Assembly: GCA_041392165.1 (NCBI GenBank)
Contig: JAWKMN010000006.1
Location: 1-64,000, forward strand
Direction of reading: 5' to 3'
DNA: 64,000 nt
Source of the DNA: Arenibacter sp041392165
Lineage (GTDB): Bacteria > Bacteroidota > Bacteroidia > Flavobacteriales > Flavobacteriaceae
This document shows positions 8,249 through 16,247 of the stretch, piece by piece (within the stretch, counting starts at the first letter, position 1; every line of letters starts with the position of its first letter). The position numbers were made by a program, and so were the translations under genes. The notes beneath the pieces were generated by a model that ran no database searches, was not told where the DNA came from, and was given only the letters and a program-made list of their open reading frames with translations.

Positions 8249-10108
8249 CTATAAATAATATTTTTGGGTCTTTTTGTTCTCCTTATAGGTTTCCAAAGAC
8301 TTCTTTACATCACTTTTTTCCGATACTTCGGCCACGGCCACATCCCACCAGGCAAAACCCGGAACGGCTTTTTTACGATCCACTTCAATATAGATCACGG
8401 TAGTCCGGTCTATGGTCTTGGCCGTTTTTAGGGCCTCGTTCAATTCCTTTACATTGGCCGCCTTAATGACATGTGCGCCCATACTGGCAGCATTGGCCGC
8501 ATAATCTATGGGCAACAATCCCCCATCCAATTGATCGGTGGCTTCATTTCGGTATCTATAGTAGGTGCCGAAACCTTCACTTCCAAGGGAACTGGACAGG
8601 CTTCCTATGCTGGAATAACCATCATTGTTCAAGAGAACAATGGTCATCTTCTGTTTTTCCTGGATGGATGTCACTATCTCTTGTGACATCATTAAGTAAC
8701 TGCCATCGCCCACCATTACATATATCTCACTTTCAGGACGTGCCATTTTGGCCCCCAGGCCACCGGCAATCTCATAACCCATGCAAGAATAACCATACTC
8801 CAGATGGAAGCCTTTCGGGTTTCGGGTCCGCCACAATTTATGAAGGTCCCCTGGAAGACTTCCCGCAGCGCACAACACTATATCCTCAGGGTCCGAAAAG
8901 GAATTAACGGCTCCGATCACTTCTCCCTGAAAAGCGGGCACCCCATTCTTTTCCGAATAGATATCTTCCACAAATTGATCCCAGCCCTTATTAAAACTTT
9001 CCACTTTTTCACGATAATCCGCCCCTACTTTAAAATTGGACAACTCCCTATCCAGAGTTTCCAATATGGCCTTGGCATCCCCTAACAATGGTAATGCCCC
9101 ATGCTTAAAGGAATCGAATTCCGTAACATTTATATTTATAAATTGAACATTGGGATCTTGGAAGGCCGACTTGGAGATGGTAGTAAAATCACTATATCTT
9201 GTACCTATCCCTAGGACCAGATCGGCCTCCTTTGCCATCTCTATGGCCCCGGGAGTTCCGGTTACCCCGGCCGCCCCCAGATTTTGCGGTTCGTTATAAT
9301 CCAAGGAGCCCTTTCCCGCAAAGGTTTCGGCAACGGGTATCCCCGTTCTATTGACCAATTTTTTTAATATTGCGGTGGCATCACTATAAATAGTACCCCC
9401 ACCGGCAATAATAATTGGTCTCTTACTTTTCTTGATCAGGGCAATGGCTCTGGACAACAGGTTCTGATCCGGCATGTTCCTCCCTATATACCAAACACGT
9501 TTTTGGAACATTTCCTCTGGAAAATCAAAGGCTTCCGCCTGCACGTCCTGGGGAATACAAAGGGTAACGGTTCCCGTTTCTGCTTGGGAGGTCAGCACCC
9601 GCATTACCTCCGGTAAGGCCGTAATCAATTGTTCGGGCCTGTTGATCCGGTCCCAATATTTGGATACGGGTTTAAAGCAATCATTCACGGACACGTCCTG
9701 GGATACATTGGATTCCAACTGCTGCAATACAGGGGCCACCTGTCTGGTGGCAAAAATATCACCGGGAATCAGGAGAACCGGAATTCTATTTATAGTGGCC
9801 GCAGCGGCAGCAGTAAGCATATTGGTAGCCCCCGGACCAATGGAAGAAGTACAGACAAAGGTCTGCAACCTGTTCTTTACCTTGGCAAAGGCCGCTGCCG
9901 TATGCACCATTCCCTGTTCGTTCCGAGCCACATAAAACGGAAAGTCTAGGTTTTGGTGCAGCGCCTGTCCTATTCCTGCCACGTTGCCATGGCCCAAAAT
10001 CCCAAAACAACCGGCAAAAAATCTGTTCTGGATCCCATCCCGTTCAACGTATTGGTTCTTTAGATATTCAATGGTGGCCTGGGCCACTGTGAGTCTTTTT
10101 GTTTTCAT
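8249..10108 (-). CDS. iolD: 3D-(3,5/4)-trihydroxycyclohexane-1,2-dione hydrolase (ThDP-dependent)
   Basis: The 619-residue thiamine-diphosphate enzyme has the three-domain acetolactate-synthase-like layout. The N-terminal PYR domain has GILGHGNVAGIGQAL and NEQGMVHTAAAFAK (with the conserved Glu), the central domain has PIIIAGGGTIYS, and the C-terminal PP domain carries the cofactor motif VGDGSYLMMSQEI running to LLNNDGYSSIGSL. The GHGNVAGIGQAL signature and length near 620 are typical of IolD. It opens the ring of the dione to 5-deoxyglucuronate. It starts 115 bp after iolC, the largest gap in the operon, and is followed 19 bp later by the symporter gene. Confidence 0.95.
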   Translation of the reverse strand: MKTKRLTVAQATIEYLKNQYVERDGIQNRFFAGCFGILGHGNVAGIGQALHQNLDFPFYVARNEQGMVHTAAAFAKVKNRLQTFVCTSSIGPGATNMLTAAAAATINRIPVLLIPGDIFATRQVAPVLQQLESNVSQDVSVNDCFKPVSKYWDRINRPEQLITALPEVMRVLTSQAETGTVTLCIPQDVQAEAFDFPEEMFQKRVWYIGRNMPDQNLLSRAIALIKKSKRPIIIAGGGTIYSDATAILKKLVNRTGIPVAETFAGKGSLDYNEPQNLGAAGVTGTPGAIEMAKEADLVLGIGTRYSDFTTISKSAFQDPNVQFININVTEFDSFKHGALPLLGDAKAILETLDRELSNFKVGADYREKVESFNKGWDQFVEDIYSEKNGVPAFQGEVIGAVNSFSDPEDIVLCAAGSLPGDLHKLWRTRNPKGFHLEYGYSCMGYEIAGGLGAKMARPESEIYVMVGDGSYLMMSQEIVTSIQEKQKMTIVLLNNDGYSSIGSLSSSLGSEGFGTYYRYRNEATDQLDGGLLPIDYAANAASMGAHVIKAANVKELNEALKTAKTIDRTTVIYIEVDRKKAVPGFAWWDVAVAEVSEKSDVKKSLETYKENKKTQKYYL

Positions 10109-10223
10109 CTGCTCTTCTTTATTTGTTTTAATAGGTCAAATGGAATGCCCTGAGAACATATCGTCCCTATAACTATCGGGAGATTTGATAAAGCCGTTTA
10201 CGGGCATTTCATCGCTTATAAAA

Positions 10224-11237
10224 TTAAAATCCGCCCTTTTTATCTATAAAGTCCATGGACTCTTTCAGGGTAGGCATAAAATTGGCACAACCTTTTTTGG
10301 TAACCACTTGTGCACCACTGGCATTGCCCATTCGGCATGCCTTTTTTAAACCCCAGCCCTGTAGAATTCCATATAGAAATCCGCTAGCAAAGGCATCACC
10401 GGCACCCAGTACGTTCAAAACCTCTACAGGAAATCCGGGAACATCCTCTCTGGAACCATCCTTTTGATAAATACTTGCCCCCTTCTCCCCTCGCTTAACG
10501 ATCAGGGTCTCTATTCCGGAGGAAAGCAATTGTTTTATGGATTCATCAATATCCCCTTTAATTTCTGGTGCTGAAATTTGCTGTTCCTTAATAGTCACCT
10601 GGGAAGAATCGATCAGGGTGGCGGCCAGGATTTCCTCTTCCGTTCCAATGGCCATTTTCACCCTGGGCAGAATGGCCCTTACCGTTAACCCGAACGCCCT
10701 ATAATCATGCCATTGGTCCGCCCTAAAATCCAGATCGAGCACCACATCCACATCATTTCTGTTTGCTATTTCCGTGGCGTAAAAGGTAGCGCTCCTAGTG
10801 GGTTCTATATTCAATGCAGTACCATTAATCAATAATATGCTGTAGTCCTGAATATTGGCCCTGTCCACATCATCGATATCTACCTGGCTATCGGCCGCAT
10901 TATCCCTATAATAGACCAAGGGAAATTTATCGGGAGGTTCTATACCAAGTACCACTGCACTACTTCTAGTACCATTTTTTACAGGAATGGCATGGGTATT
11001 TACTCCTTCCCTATTCAAAAAATCCAAGATAAACTCCCCCACCTTATCGTTACCTACGGCGGTTAAAAGACTGGCATTGACACCCAGTCTTGCACAGCCC
11101 ACGGCTATATTAAGCGGAGATCCTCCCACAAAGGCATCAAACCCTTTGATATCATTAAATGGAGCCCCTATATTCTGGGAATAAAGATCGATACTGGACC
11201 TTCCAAACGTAATTACATCAAACTTTTTATCGCTCAT
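10224..11237 (-). CDS. iolC: 5-dehydro-2-deoxygluconokinase (PfkB family)
   Basis: The 337-residue PfkB-type sugar kinase begins FDVITFGRSSIDLYSQNIG, a typical IolC opening. It has the PfkB N-terminal signature FVGGSPLNIAVGCARLG and the C-terminal catalytic signature VLGAGDAFASGFLYG, with the catalytic Asp in GAGDA. It phosphorylates 2-deoxy-5-keto-gluconate, made by IolB, so that the aldolase can cleave it. It lies 6 bp downstream of iolB. The order aldolase-iolB-iolC-iolD differs from Bacillus but the set is complete. Confidence 0.94.
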   Translation of the reverse strand: MSDKKFDVITFGRSSIDLYSQNIGAPFNDIKGFDAFVGGSPLNIAVGCARLGVNASLLTAVGNDKVGEFILDFLNREGVNTHAIPVKNGTRSSAVVLGIEPPDKFPLVYYRDNAADSQVDIDDVDRANIQDYSILLINGTALNIEPTRSATFYATEIANRNDVDVVLDLDFRADQWHDYRAFGLTVRAILPRVKMAIGTEEEILAATLIDSSQVTIKEQQISAPEIKGDIDESIKQLLSSGIETLIVKRGEKGASIYQKDGSREDVPGFPVEVLNVLGAGDAFASGFLYGILQGWGLKKACRMGNASGAQVVTKKGCANFMPTLKESMDFIDKKGGF

Positions 11238-11243
11238 TTTAAC

Positions 11244-12119
11244 CTATTGTTTATTCATTTCCGCGGTTACCAATGGCAACCTTTTATCTTTTGAGGTCCA
11301 TGAATTGTAGATCCATTCATGGTCCGGGTCTGTGGTATTGGCCAGGCATTGGTCCGTCCCTGCTAAAAAATTGAGGTAATAACAATGAAAACCATGTTCG
11401 GCCACAACGGGATGAAAGCCTCTGGGGATCAGCACCACATCGTTATGCCTAGGCCTTACTATTTCGTCCAAGGACCTATCCTTGGTATAGACCTGTTGTA
11501 TGGCATAGGCCTCGGGTTTTTGAAATTTATAGAAATAGGTTTCCTCCTGAACAGGTTCCAAAACCGTTCCGTTTGCATCTACTATCCGCTCATCATGCTT
11601 ATGGGCTGGAAAGGAACTCCAATTGCCCGAAGGGGTATACACTTCCCGCACCACTATTTTACTACAGCCAAAACCCGGTGGCACCAGATCATTGAACTGC
11701 CTAGTGGCATTGTCCCCTCCAAAAATAACTACGGGGGTATCTTCCGGTGTCACAAACCTGGCCGGAAAATCCTCATCCACCTTGCACCAACCATATCCTA
11801 TATCCAGAGTATCGCTCAATGCGGTCAATGTAAATTTGCTATTGCGCGAAAGGTATAGGGTATGCGCCACTCCGCTAAAGACATCTTTTCGGCCATTCTT
11901 GGTTTCCCAATTACCCTGGTCGCTTTCCACTTTAAAGTTACCGCCCAAAAGTACGATCACCATTTCGTTATCCCGGGTATCATGTTCCCAAGTTTCACCT
12001 TTGGACATGAGCCTGGCCTCAAAATTGAGGTATTCCCAGTTGGCCGATTTGGTAGTGACGCTATGGTATATTCCTGTTTCGGATTTTGGTTTTATTTGTA
12101 AATGTGAACTGTGTTCCAT
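11244..12119 (-). CDS. iolB: 5-deoxy-glucuronate isomerase
   Basis: This 291-residue member of the KduI/IolB cupin family has the metal-binding segment WSSFPAHKHDE near the middle, followed by EETYFYKFQKPEAYAIQQVY and NDVVLIPRGFHPVVAEHGFHCYYLN. The histidines in PAHKHD and FHPVV and the Glu of EETYFY are the expected metal ligands. It isomerises 5-deoxyglucuronate to 2-deoxy-5-keto-gluconate. The gene sits 11 bp after the aldolase and 6 bp before iolC, so it is within the operon. Confidence 0.95.
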   Translation of the reverse strand: MEHSSHLQIKPKSETGIYHSVTTKSANWEYLNFEARLMSKGETWEHDTRDNEMVIVLLGGNFKVESDQGNWETKNGRKDVFSGVAHTLYLSRNSKFTLTALSDTLDIGYGWCKVDEDFPARFVTPEDTPVVIFGGDNATRQFNDLVPPGFGCSKIVVREVYTPSGNWSSFPAHKHDERIVDANGTVLEPVQEETYFYKFQKPEAYAIQQVYTKDRSLDEIVRPRHNDVVLIPRGFHPVVAEHGFHCYYLNFLAGTDQCLANTTDPDHEWIYNSWTSKDKRLPLVTAEMNKQ

Positions 12120-12130
12120 ACTATTTCATC

Positions 12131-13072
12131 TTATATCTTTATGTAACTTGTTTTCCCTGTGGCCCCCAGGAGATCGAACTTTTCCAGCATAAATTTTTCA
12201 TATTCAGCCATATAGGTCTTCCCCGGAACTACGGGATCGAATAACTCAGGAGTATCCTTAAAGAATTCCCGGTGCACCCTTGTCCACAAAAGCCTGGTAT
12301 CTGTGGCAATATTGATCTTACAGACCCCATAGGCAATAGATTTCACTATCTCATGGGGCGAAACGCCCGAAGCCCCTTCGTTCAAATTTCCCCCTGCCCT
12401 GTTGATCCTTTCTATTTCTTCCAAATTAACGGCAGAGCCCCCATGCAATACTATGGGAAATTGAGGCAATCTATGTTGGATCTCCTCCAATATCCTAAAC
12501 TGTATCCCATCTCCCCCGGAAAATTTGTAGGCCCCGTGGCTGGTCCCTACCGCTACGGCCAAGCTGTCGCATCCGGTCAATTCCACAAATTCCTGCACCT
12601 CGGACGGCTGGGTATATTTGGCGTGCTTTTCATCTATGGACAGATCGTCCTCCACCCCGCTCAGCACCCCCAATTCCGCCTCTACAACTATATTTTTTTT
12701 ATGTGCCTCCAATACCACGGCCTTAGTTCTTTTTACATTATCCGTAAAACTGTCATGTGAGGCATCGATCATAATGGATTTATAATCATTGGACAGGATT
12801 GCGTCAAAAGCATGTTCCTCGTTCCCGTGATCCATATGAACGGCATACACCGCTTTGGGATATATTTTGGATGCCGCATTGATCATGGCAATAAGCATTG
12901 TAGGATGGGCGTAGTTCCTTGCCGCCGGTGTAATCTGGGCAATAAAGGGAGCATTGGCCCTTTCTCCCGCACTAAAAAGGCCAAGAACCTGTTCCATGGT
13001 AAAAACATTGACAGCTGCAATGGCATATTTACCATAACAGTGCTCATAAAATATCTTTGGTGATAGGTGCAT
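12131..13072 (-). CDS. iolJ: class II fructose-bisphosphate-type aldolase, predicted 6-phospho-5-dehydro-2-deoxygluconate aldolase
   Basis: The 313-residue protein belongs to the class II (zinc) aldolases. Signatures are GKYAIAAVNVFTMEQVLG, the zinc-binding AVHMDHGNEEHAFDAI, EAELGVLSGVEDD, PIVLHGGSAV and YGVCKINIATDTRL. As first gene of the inositol operon it most likely cleaves 6-phospho-2-deoxy-5-keto-gluconate to dihydroxyacetone phosphate and malonic semialdehyde. A housekeeping fructose-bisphosphate aldolase or tagatose-bisphosphate aldolase cannot be excluded from sequence alone. The gene is preceded by the LacI-type palindrome at 13167-13182, 94 bp upstream of its start. Confidence 0.88.
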   Translation of the reverse strand: MHLSPKIFYEHCYGKYAIAAVNVFTMEQVLGLFSAGERANAPFIAQITPAARNYAHPTMLIAMINAASKIYPKAVYAVHMDHGNEEHAFDAILSNDYKSIMIDASHDSFTDNVKRTKAVVLEAHKKNIVVEAELGVLSGVEDDLSIDEKHAKYTQPSEVQEFVELTGCDSLAVAVGTSHGAYKFSGGDGIQFRILEEIQHRLPQFPIVLHGGSAVNLEEIERINRAGGNLNEGASGVSPHEIVKSIAYGVCKINIATDTRLLWTRVHREFFKDTPELFDPVVPGKTYMAEYEKFMLEKFDLLGATGKTSYIKI

Positions 13073-13166
13073 ACAAAATATTGTTTCAACGGGCCATTAA
13101 CTAAAACAGCGTATACAAATAACAATAAATTATTGACGTTCCGAAGAATTCTACATCAAAAAGTCT

Positions 13167-13182
13167 ATGCAAAGGTTTGCAT
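13167..13182. promoter_or_regulatory. predicted LacI-family operator of the inositol operon
   Basis: The sequence ATGCAAAGGTTTGCAT is an inverted repeat with 7-bp arms around a GG centre. It lies in the 143-bp gap between lacI and the aldolase gene. An identical 16-bp copy lies at 19279-19294 upstream of the SusC gene. LacI-family operators are typically even-spaced palindromes of this size. Binding by the adjacent LacI protein is inferred. Confidence 0.8.
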
Positions 13183-13215
13183 TTCGAAGCGGTTCTTCGT
13201 TCCTGTTACCATTTC

Positions 13216-14241
13216 TTATTTCACCCGGGACGAAGCCCTTATCACCAATTCGGGCTTAAAGACTTCCTTTCGAAAATCCAAGGTATTATTCCTGTTGTTC
13301 AAATGGCTTAATAAAATCCTGGCCGAGAGCATTCCCATACTGTAGACCGGTTGCCAAACGGTTGACAAGGAGGGCGTAATATAAGCGGAATGTGGCTCAT
13401 CGTCAAAACCCAAAACGGAGATCTCCCCCGGTATTGCAAAACCCAATTTCTTTGCAATATACATGGCCGAGATGGCGATATTATCATTGTAAGCGAAAAT
13501 GGCATCCGGCCGATCTTTGAGTTCCAATATTTTCTTAGTGGCCCTGGCACCATCCTTATGTGAAAAGCCCGGCACATGAACAATATAATCCTTATTTACG
13601 GGCACCCCATTTTTTCCAAGGGCATCCAAATATCCCTGAAGCCTTTGCTCGGTGGTACTCAAATTTAAAGGCCCTCCAAGGTGCGCTATATTTTTACAGC
13701 CTGTTCCGAGGAGGTATTCAACGGCCTGAAAAGCGCCAAAATAATCATCTACCAGCACCTTATCCGCTTCCAATCCCGGACAATCCCTATCAAAGACCAC
13801 CACGGGAATACCGCTTTTTTGCAATCTACGGAAATGATCAAATTCCTTGGTCTCGGATGATGGTGCTACCAAAACCCCATCTATCTGGATCTTGGACAGC
13901 TTCTTTACAATGGTCAGCTCTTCCTCATAGGATTCATTGGAGAGACAGATCATAATATTGTACTCGGAATCTACAATAACATCCTGTATACCGGTAATTA
14001 TGGCCGAAAAAAAATGGCCCGTAATCTCCGGAACAATTACTCCGATGGTATTGGATTTTTTTTGCAGCAGGTTCAGCGCCAAGAGATTGGGCTGATAATC
14101 CAATGCTTCCGCCAGTGCCTTAACGGCATCCCTGGTTTCCTTTTTTATGGCCGGATGATCGTTCAAGGCCCTAGAAACCGTTGAAGGCGATATATTGAGC
14201 TCCCGTGCAATATCTGTAATGGTAACGCGGCCCTTCTTCAT
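13216..14241 (-). CDS. LacI-family transcriptional regulator, predicted controller of inositol use
   Basis: The 341-residue protein opens with the LacI helix-turn-helix and hinge: TITDIARELNISPSTVSRAL, then HPAIKKETRDAVKALAEAL. A periplasmic-binding-protein-like sensor domain follows (NTIGVIVPEITGHFFSAIITG, GVLVAPSSETKEF, DAIFAYNDNIAISAMYIAKK, ISVLGFDDEPHSAYITPSLS). It lies directly upstream of the inositol operon on the same strand. Two identical palindromes, upstream of the aldolase and of the nearby susC, are its probable operators. The inducer is likely an inositol or a pathway intermediate. Repressor action is assumed from the family. Confidence 0.92.
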   Translation of the reverse strand: MKKGRVTITDIARELNISPSTVSRALNDHPAIKKETRDAVKALAEALDYQPNLLALNLLQKKSNTIGVIVPEITGHFFSAIITGIQDVIVDSEYNIMICLSNESYEEELTIVKKLSKIQIDGVLVAPSSETKEFDHFRRLQKSGIPVVVFDRDCPGLEADKVLVDDYFGAFQAVEYLLGTGCKNIAHLGGPLNLSTTEQRLQGYLDALGKNGVPVNKDYIVHVPGFSHKDGARATKKILELKDRPDAIFAYNDNIAISAMYIAKKLGFAIPGEISVLGFDDEPHSAYITPSLSTVWQPVYSMGMLSARILLSHLNNRNNTLDFRKEVFKPELVIRASSRVK

Positions 14242-14543
14242 AACAAGCTCTTATTTCCTATCCTTAACTCCCTTATCTTATTCACATTGATTCCCATACC
14301 CCACCTCCTTAAACCTCTTGCTGCATACACTACAATTATAGGCAAAAATTAGGAAATTGAACATTATGTACATAAATACAATATTTTTTTAACGGTCCTA
14401 AAGCGGTAGGCTGTAGGCAAATGAAAACTATTACAATAGTATAAAGTACGCCGCGGGGACCCAACCATTGCCCAAACCGGCAAAAATTAGGGCGGACAAA
14501 TATTTGTCCGCCCCAACTTAGAAACTGTTTGAATTTTGTTTTA
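14242..14543. other. intergenic region between lacI and susD
   Basis: This 302-bp gap has no gene. It contains the susCD terminator palindrome at 14490, an A/T tract near 14381-14391, and a 12-bp palindrome TTATGTACATAA at 14364-14375 upstream of lacI, whose role is unknown. Confidence 0.5.
14490..14513 (-). terminator. hairpin downstream of susCD
   Basis: This is a perfect 24-bp palindrome with arms GGGCGGACAAAT. On the minus strand it begins 30 bp after the susD stop and is followed by TAATTTTTG. The stable GC stem plus short T-run suggests a rho-independent terminator. A dyad binding site is the alternative. Confidence 0.7.
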
Positions 14544-16229
14544 TCAATATCCCGCATTTTGAACCAAATATCCATCAAGTATAGAAGCTCCATCCACAGC
14601 ACTTTGAGGAATTGGAAAAAGGCGCTTCTGAGGATCTGCATTTGTTTTCTCTGTATATGTATCTTCATACTTTCCAAAACGGATCATATCCGTACGTCTT
14701 TGGAATTCCCAATAAAATTCAAATCCACGTTCACGATACAAAATATCAAGGTCCATCGCATCAAGTGCAGGAGCAGTATGCCTAGCAGTTCTAGAAGCCC
14801 GGACAAAATTAACATCGGCCAATGCAGCACCGGCATCACCCTTTCTAAGAACAGCCTCGGCACGCATCAGGTACATATCTGCAAAGCGCAATACTACAAG
14901 ATCGGCCTGTCCCCTGTTTCTACCTGAATCCGATGTTTTACTAAATTCATATTTTTCTACCCTATATCCATTACTGTGGGCACTATTGGTAGTAAAATCC
15001 ACTTCCAAAGAATGAAAAACCGGAGCCCCCACTTCCGACCTACGATTTTTTACCAAATCCACTACATATTTATCCCCATCACATCGCTCAAACGGATCTC
15101 CACCTTGTTCATGTTGCAAACCATACAATAGACCTCTATAAATACCCCTATCCACTTCAAAGTCCTCGGCACTTACACATCCAGGTTCATTTATCAAATT
15201 ATCTTTATGGAAACGGGGATCTGCATCGGCAGGATCCACATCCCCATAGGCATCTACCCAAGTCTGATAAAAATCAGGTGTAATTGCGGGACCATCTGTT
15301 CCGTTTGCACTTGGAAATTCAGGTAGAGGATAAAAATCCCCGGACATGGAAAAATAAGCCATACGATTATGTCCTCCCAAATCCGGACGTTGATCAATAG
15401 CAAAGATCAACTCTTTATTGGTATGGTTTTCATCATCGAATATTTCGAAATACTCGGCAGAGAGGGCATGTTCACCGGAATTAATTACCTGATTTGTATA
15501 CTGGATTACGGCATCCATATCTGCCTGAGTAAAATTAGGTGTCCCATAGGGATCCCTGTATACAGCAGCATTTAAATAAATCCTTGCCAATAACGCCTGA
15601 ACACCTGTTTTGGTAATCCTACCTGGCCCTACAGCAGTAGTAGTAGATAAATCTGGTTCTGCAGCCTTCAATTCACTGATCACATAATCAACGGCCTCAC
15701 TTCCCCTAAGAATAACAGATTGATCATCAATATTATCCTTAACGAATACCAACCCGAATGCATCCAATAAAATATGGTTGAACAATGCCCTCATGGCCTT
15801 GGCCTCAGCCAAATATACCACCGCTTGAGGATTTGTTTCAGCTAATGGCTCCAAAGCATTAATAGCACTGACCGATCTAGCGATATGTTTCGTCACCCCT
15901 TCCCAAACGTCTTTCATAATAGCATTTCCTGGAGTCATAGCATGACGATATAAATCCGAAAATTTTCCACCATCGCCCCAATCGGTACCTCCCCTATAGG
16001 GCAAAATGGCCTCATCCGTAGAAATTTCCTGCATGGAAAAATATTTCGTATGTACCCATATATCATTATTTGCATTTGCATATACGGGAGCTATTGCCGC
16101 CATAGCCTCATCGATTCCTTCCGTACTGGGATTCAAAGATTCGTCCAAAACATTTTCTTCAAGATCCGTACAATTCCAACTTAATAACATGCTGCCAAAC
16201 AACAATGCTAATTTTATCTTGTTTTTCAT
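14544..16229 (-). CDS. SusD/RagB-family outer-membrane nutrient-binding lipoprotein
   Basis: The 561-residue protein has a lipoprotein signal peptide (ALLFGSMLLSWNC, lipid-anchor Cys at residue 20). It has the SusD fold with N-terminal TPR-like helices (ARSVSAINALEPLAETNP, AEAKAMRALFNHILLDAFG) and the C-terminal SusD signature (VVLRFADMYLMRAEAVLR, then LYRERGFEFYWEFQRRTDMIRFG). It should cap the SusC receptor encoded 18 bp upstream and bind the ligand at the cell surface. Because the LacI-type palindrome upstream of this pair matches the one upstream of the inositol operon, the ligand may be inositol or an inositol-containing compound. This is inference. Confidence 0.94.
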   Translation of the reverse strand: MKNKIKLALLFGSMLLSWNCTDLEENVLDESLNPSTEGIDEAMAAIAPVYANANNDIWVHTKYFSMQEISTDEAILPYRGGTDWGDGGKFSDLYRHAMTPGNAIMKDVWEGVTKHIARSVSAINALEPLAETNPQAVVYLAEAKAMRALFNHILLDAFGLVFVKDNIDDQSVILRGSEAVDYVISELKAAEPDLSTTTAVGPGRITKTGVQALLARIYLNAAVYRDPYGTPNFTQADMDAVIQYTNQVINSGEHALSAEYFEIFDDENHTNKELIFAIDQRPDLGGHNRMAYFSMSGDFYPLPEFPSANGTDGPAITPDFYQTWVDAYGDVDPADADPRFHKDNLINEPGCVSAEDFEVDRGIYRGLLYGLQHEQGGDPFERCDGDKYVVDLVKNRRSEVGAPVFHSLEVDFTTNSAHSNGYRVEKYEFSKTSDSGRNRGQADLVVLRFADMYLMRAEAVLRKGDAGAALADVNFVRASRTARHTAPALDAMDLDILYRERGFEFYWEFQRRTDMIRFGKYEDTYTEKTNADPQKRLFPIPQSAVDGASILDGYLVQNAGY

Positions 16230-16247
16230 ATCTAATTATATTTTTTA

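Noticed and set aside
14364..14375. Palindrome TTATGTACATAA as a further GntR operator
   Set aside because: The arms match but the 3-base spacer found in the other three sites is missing, and it lies upstream of lacI rather than a sialic-acid gene.
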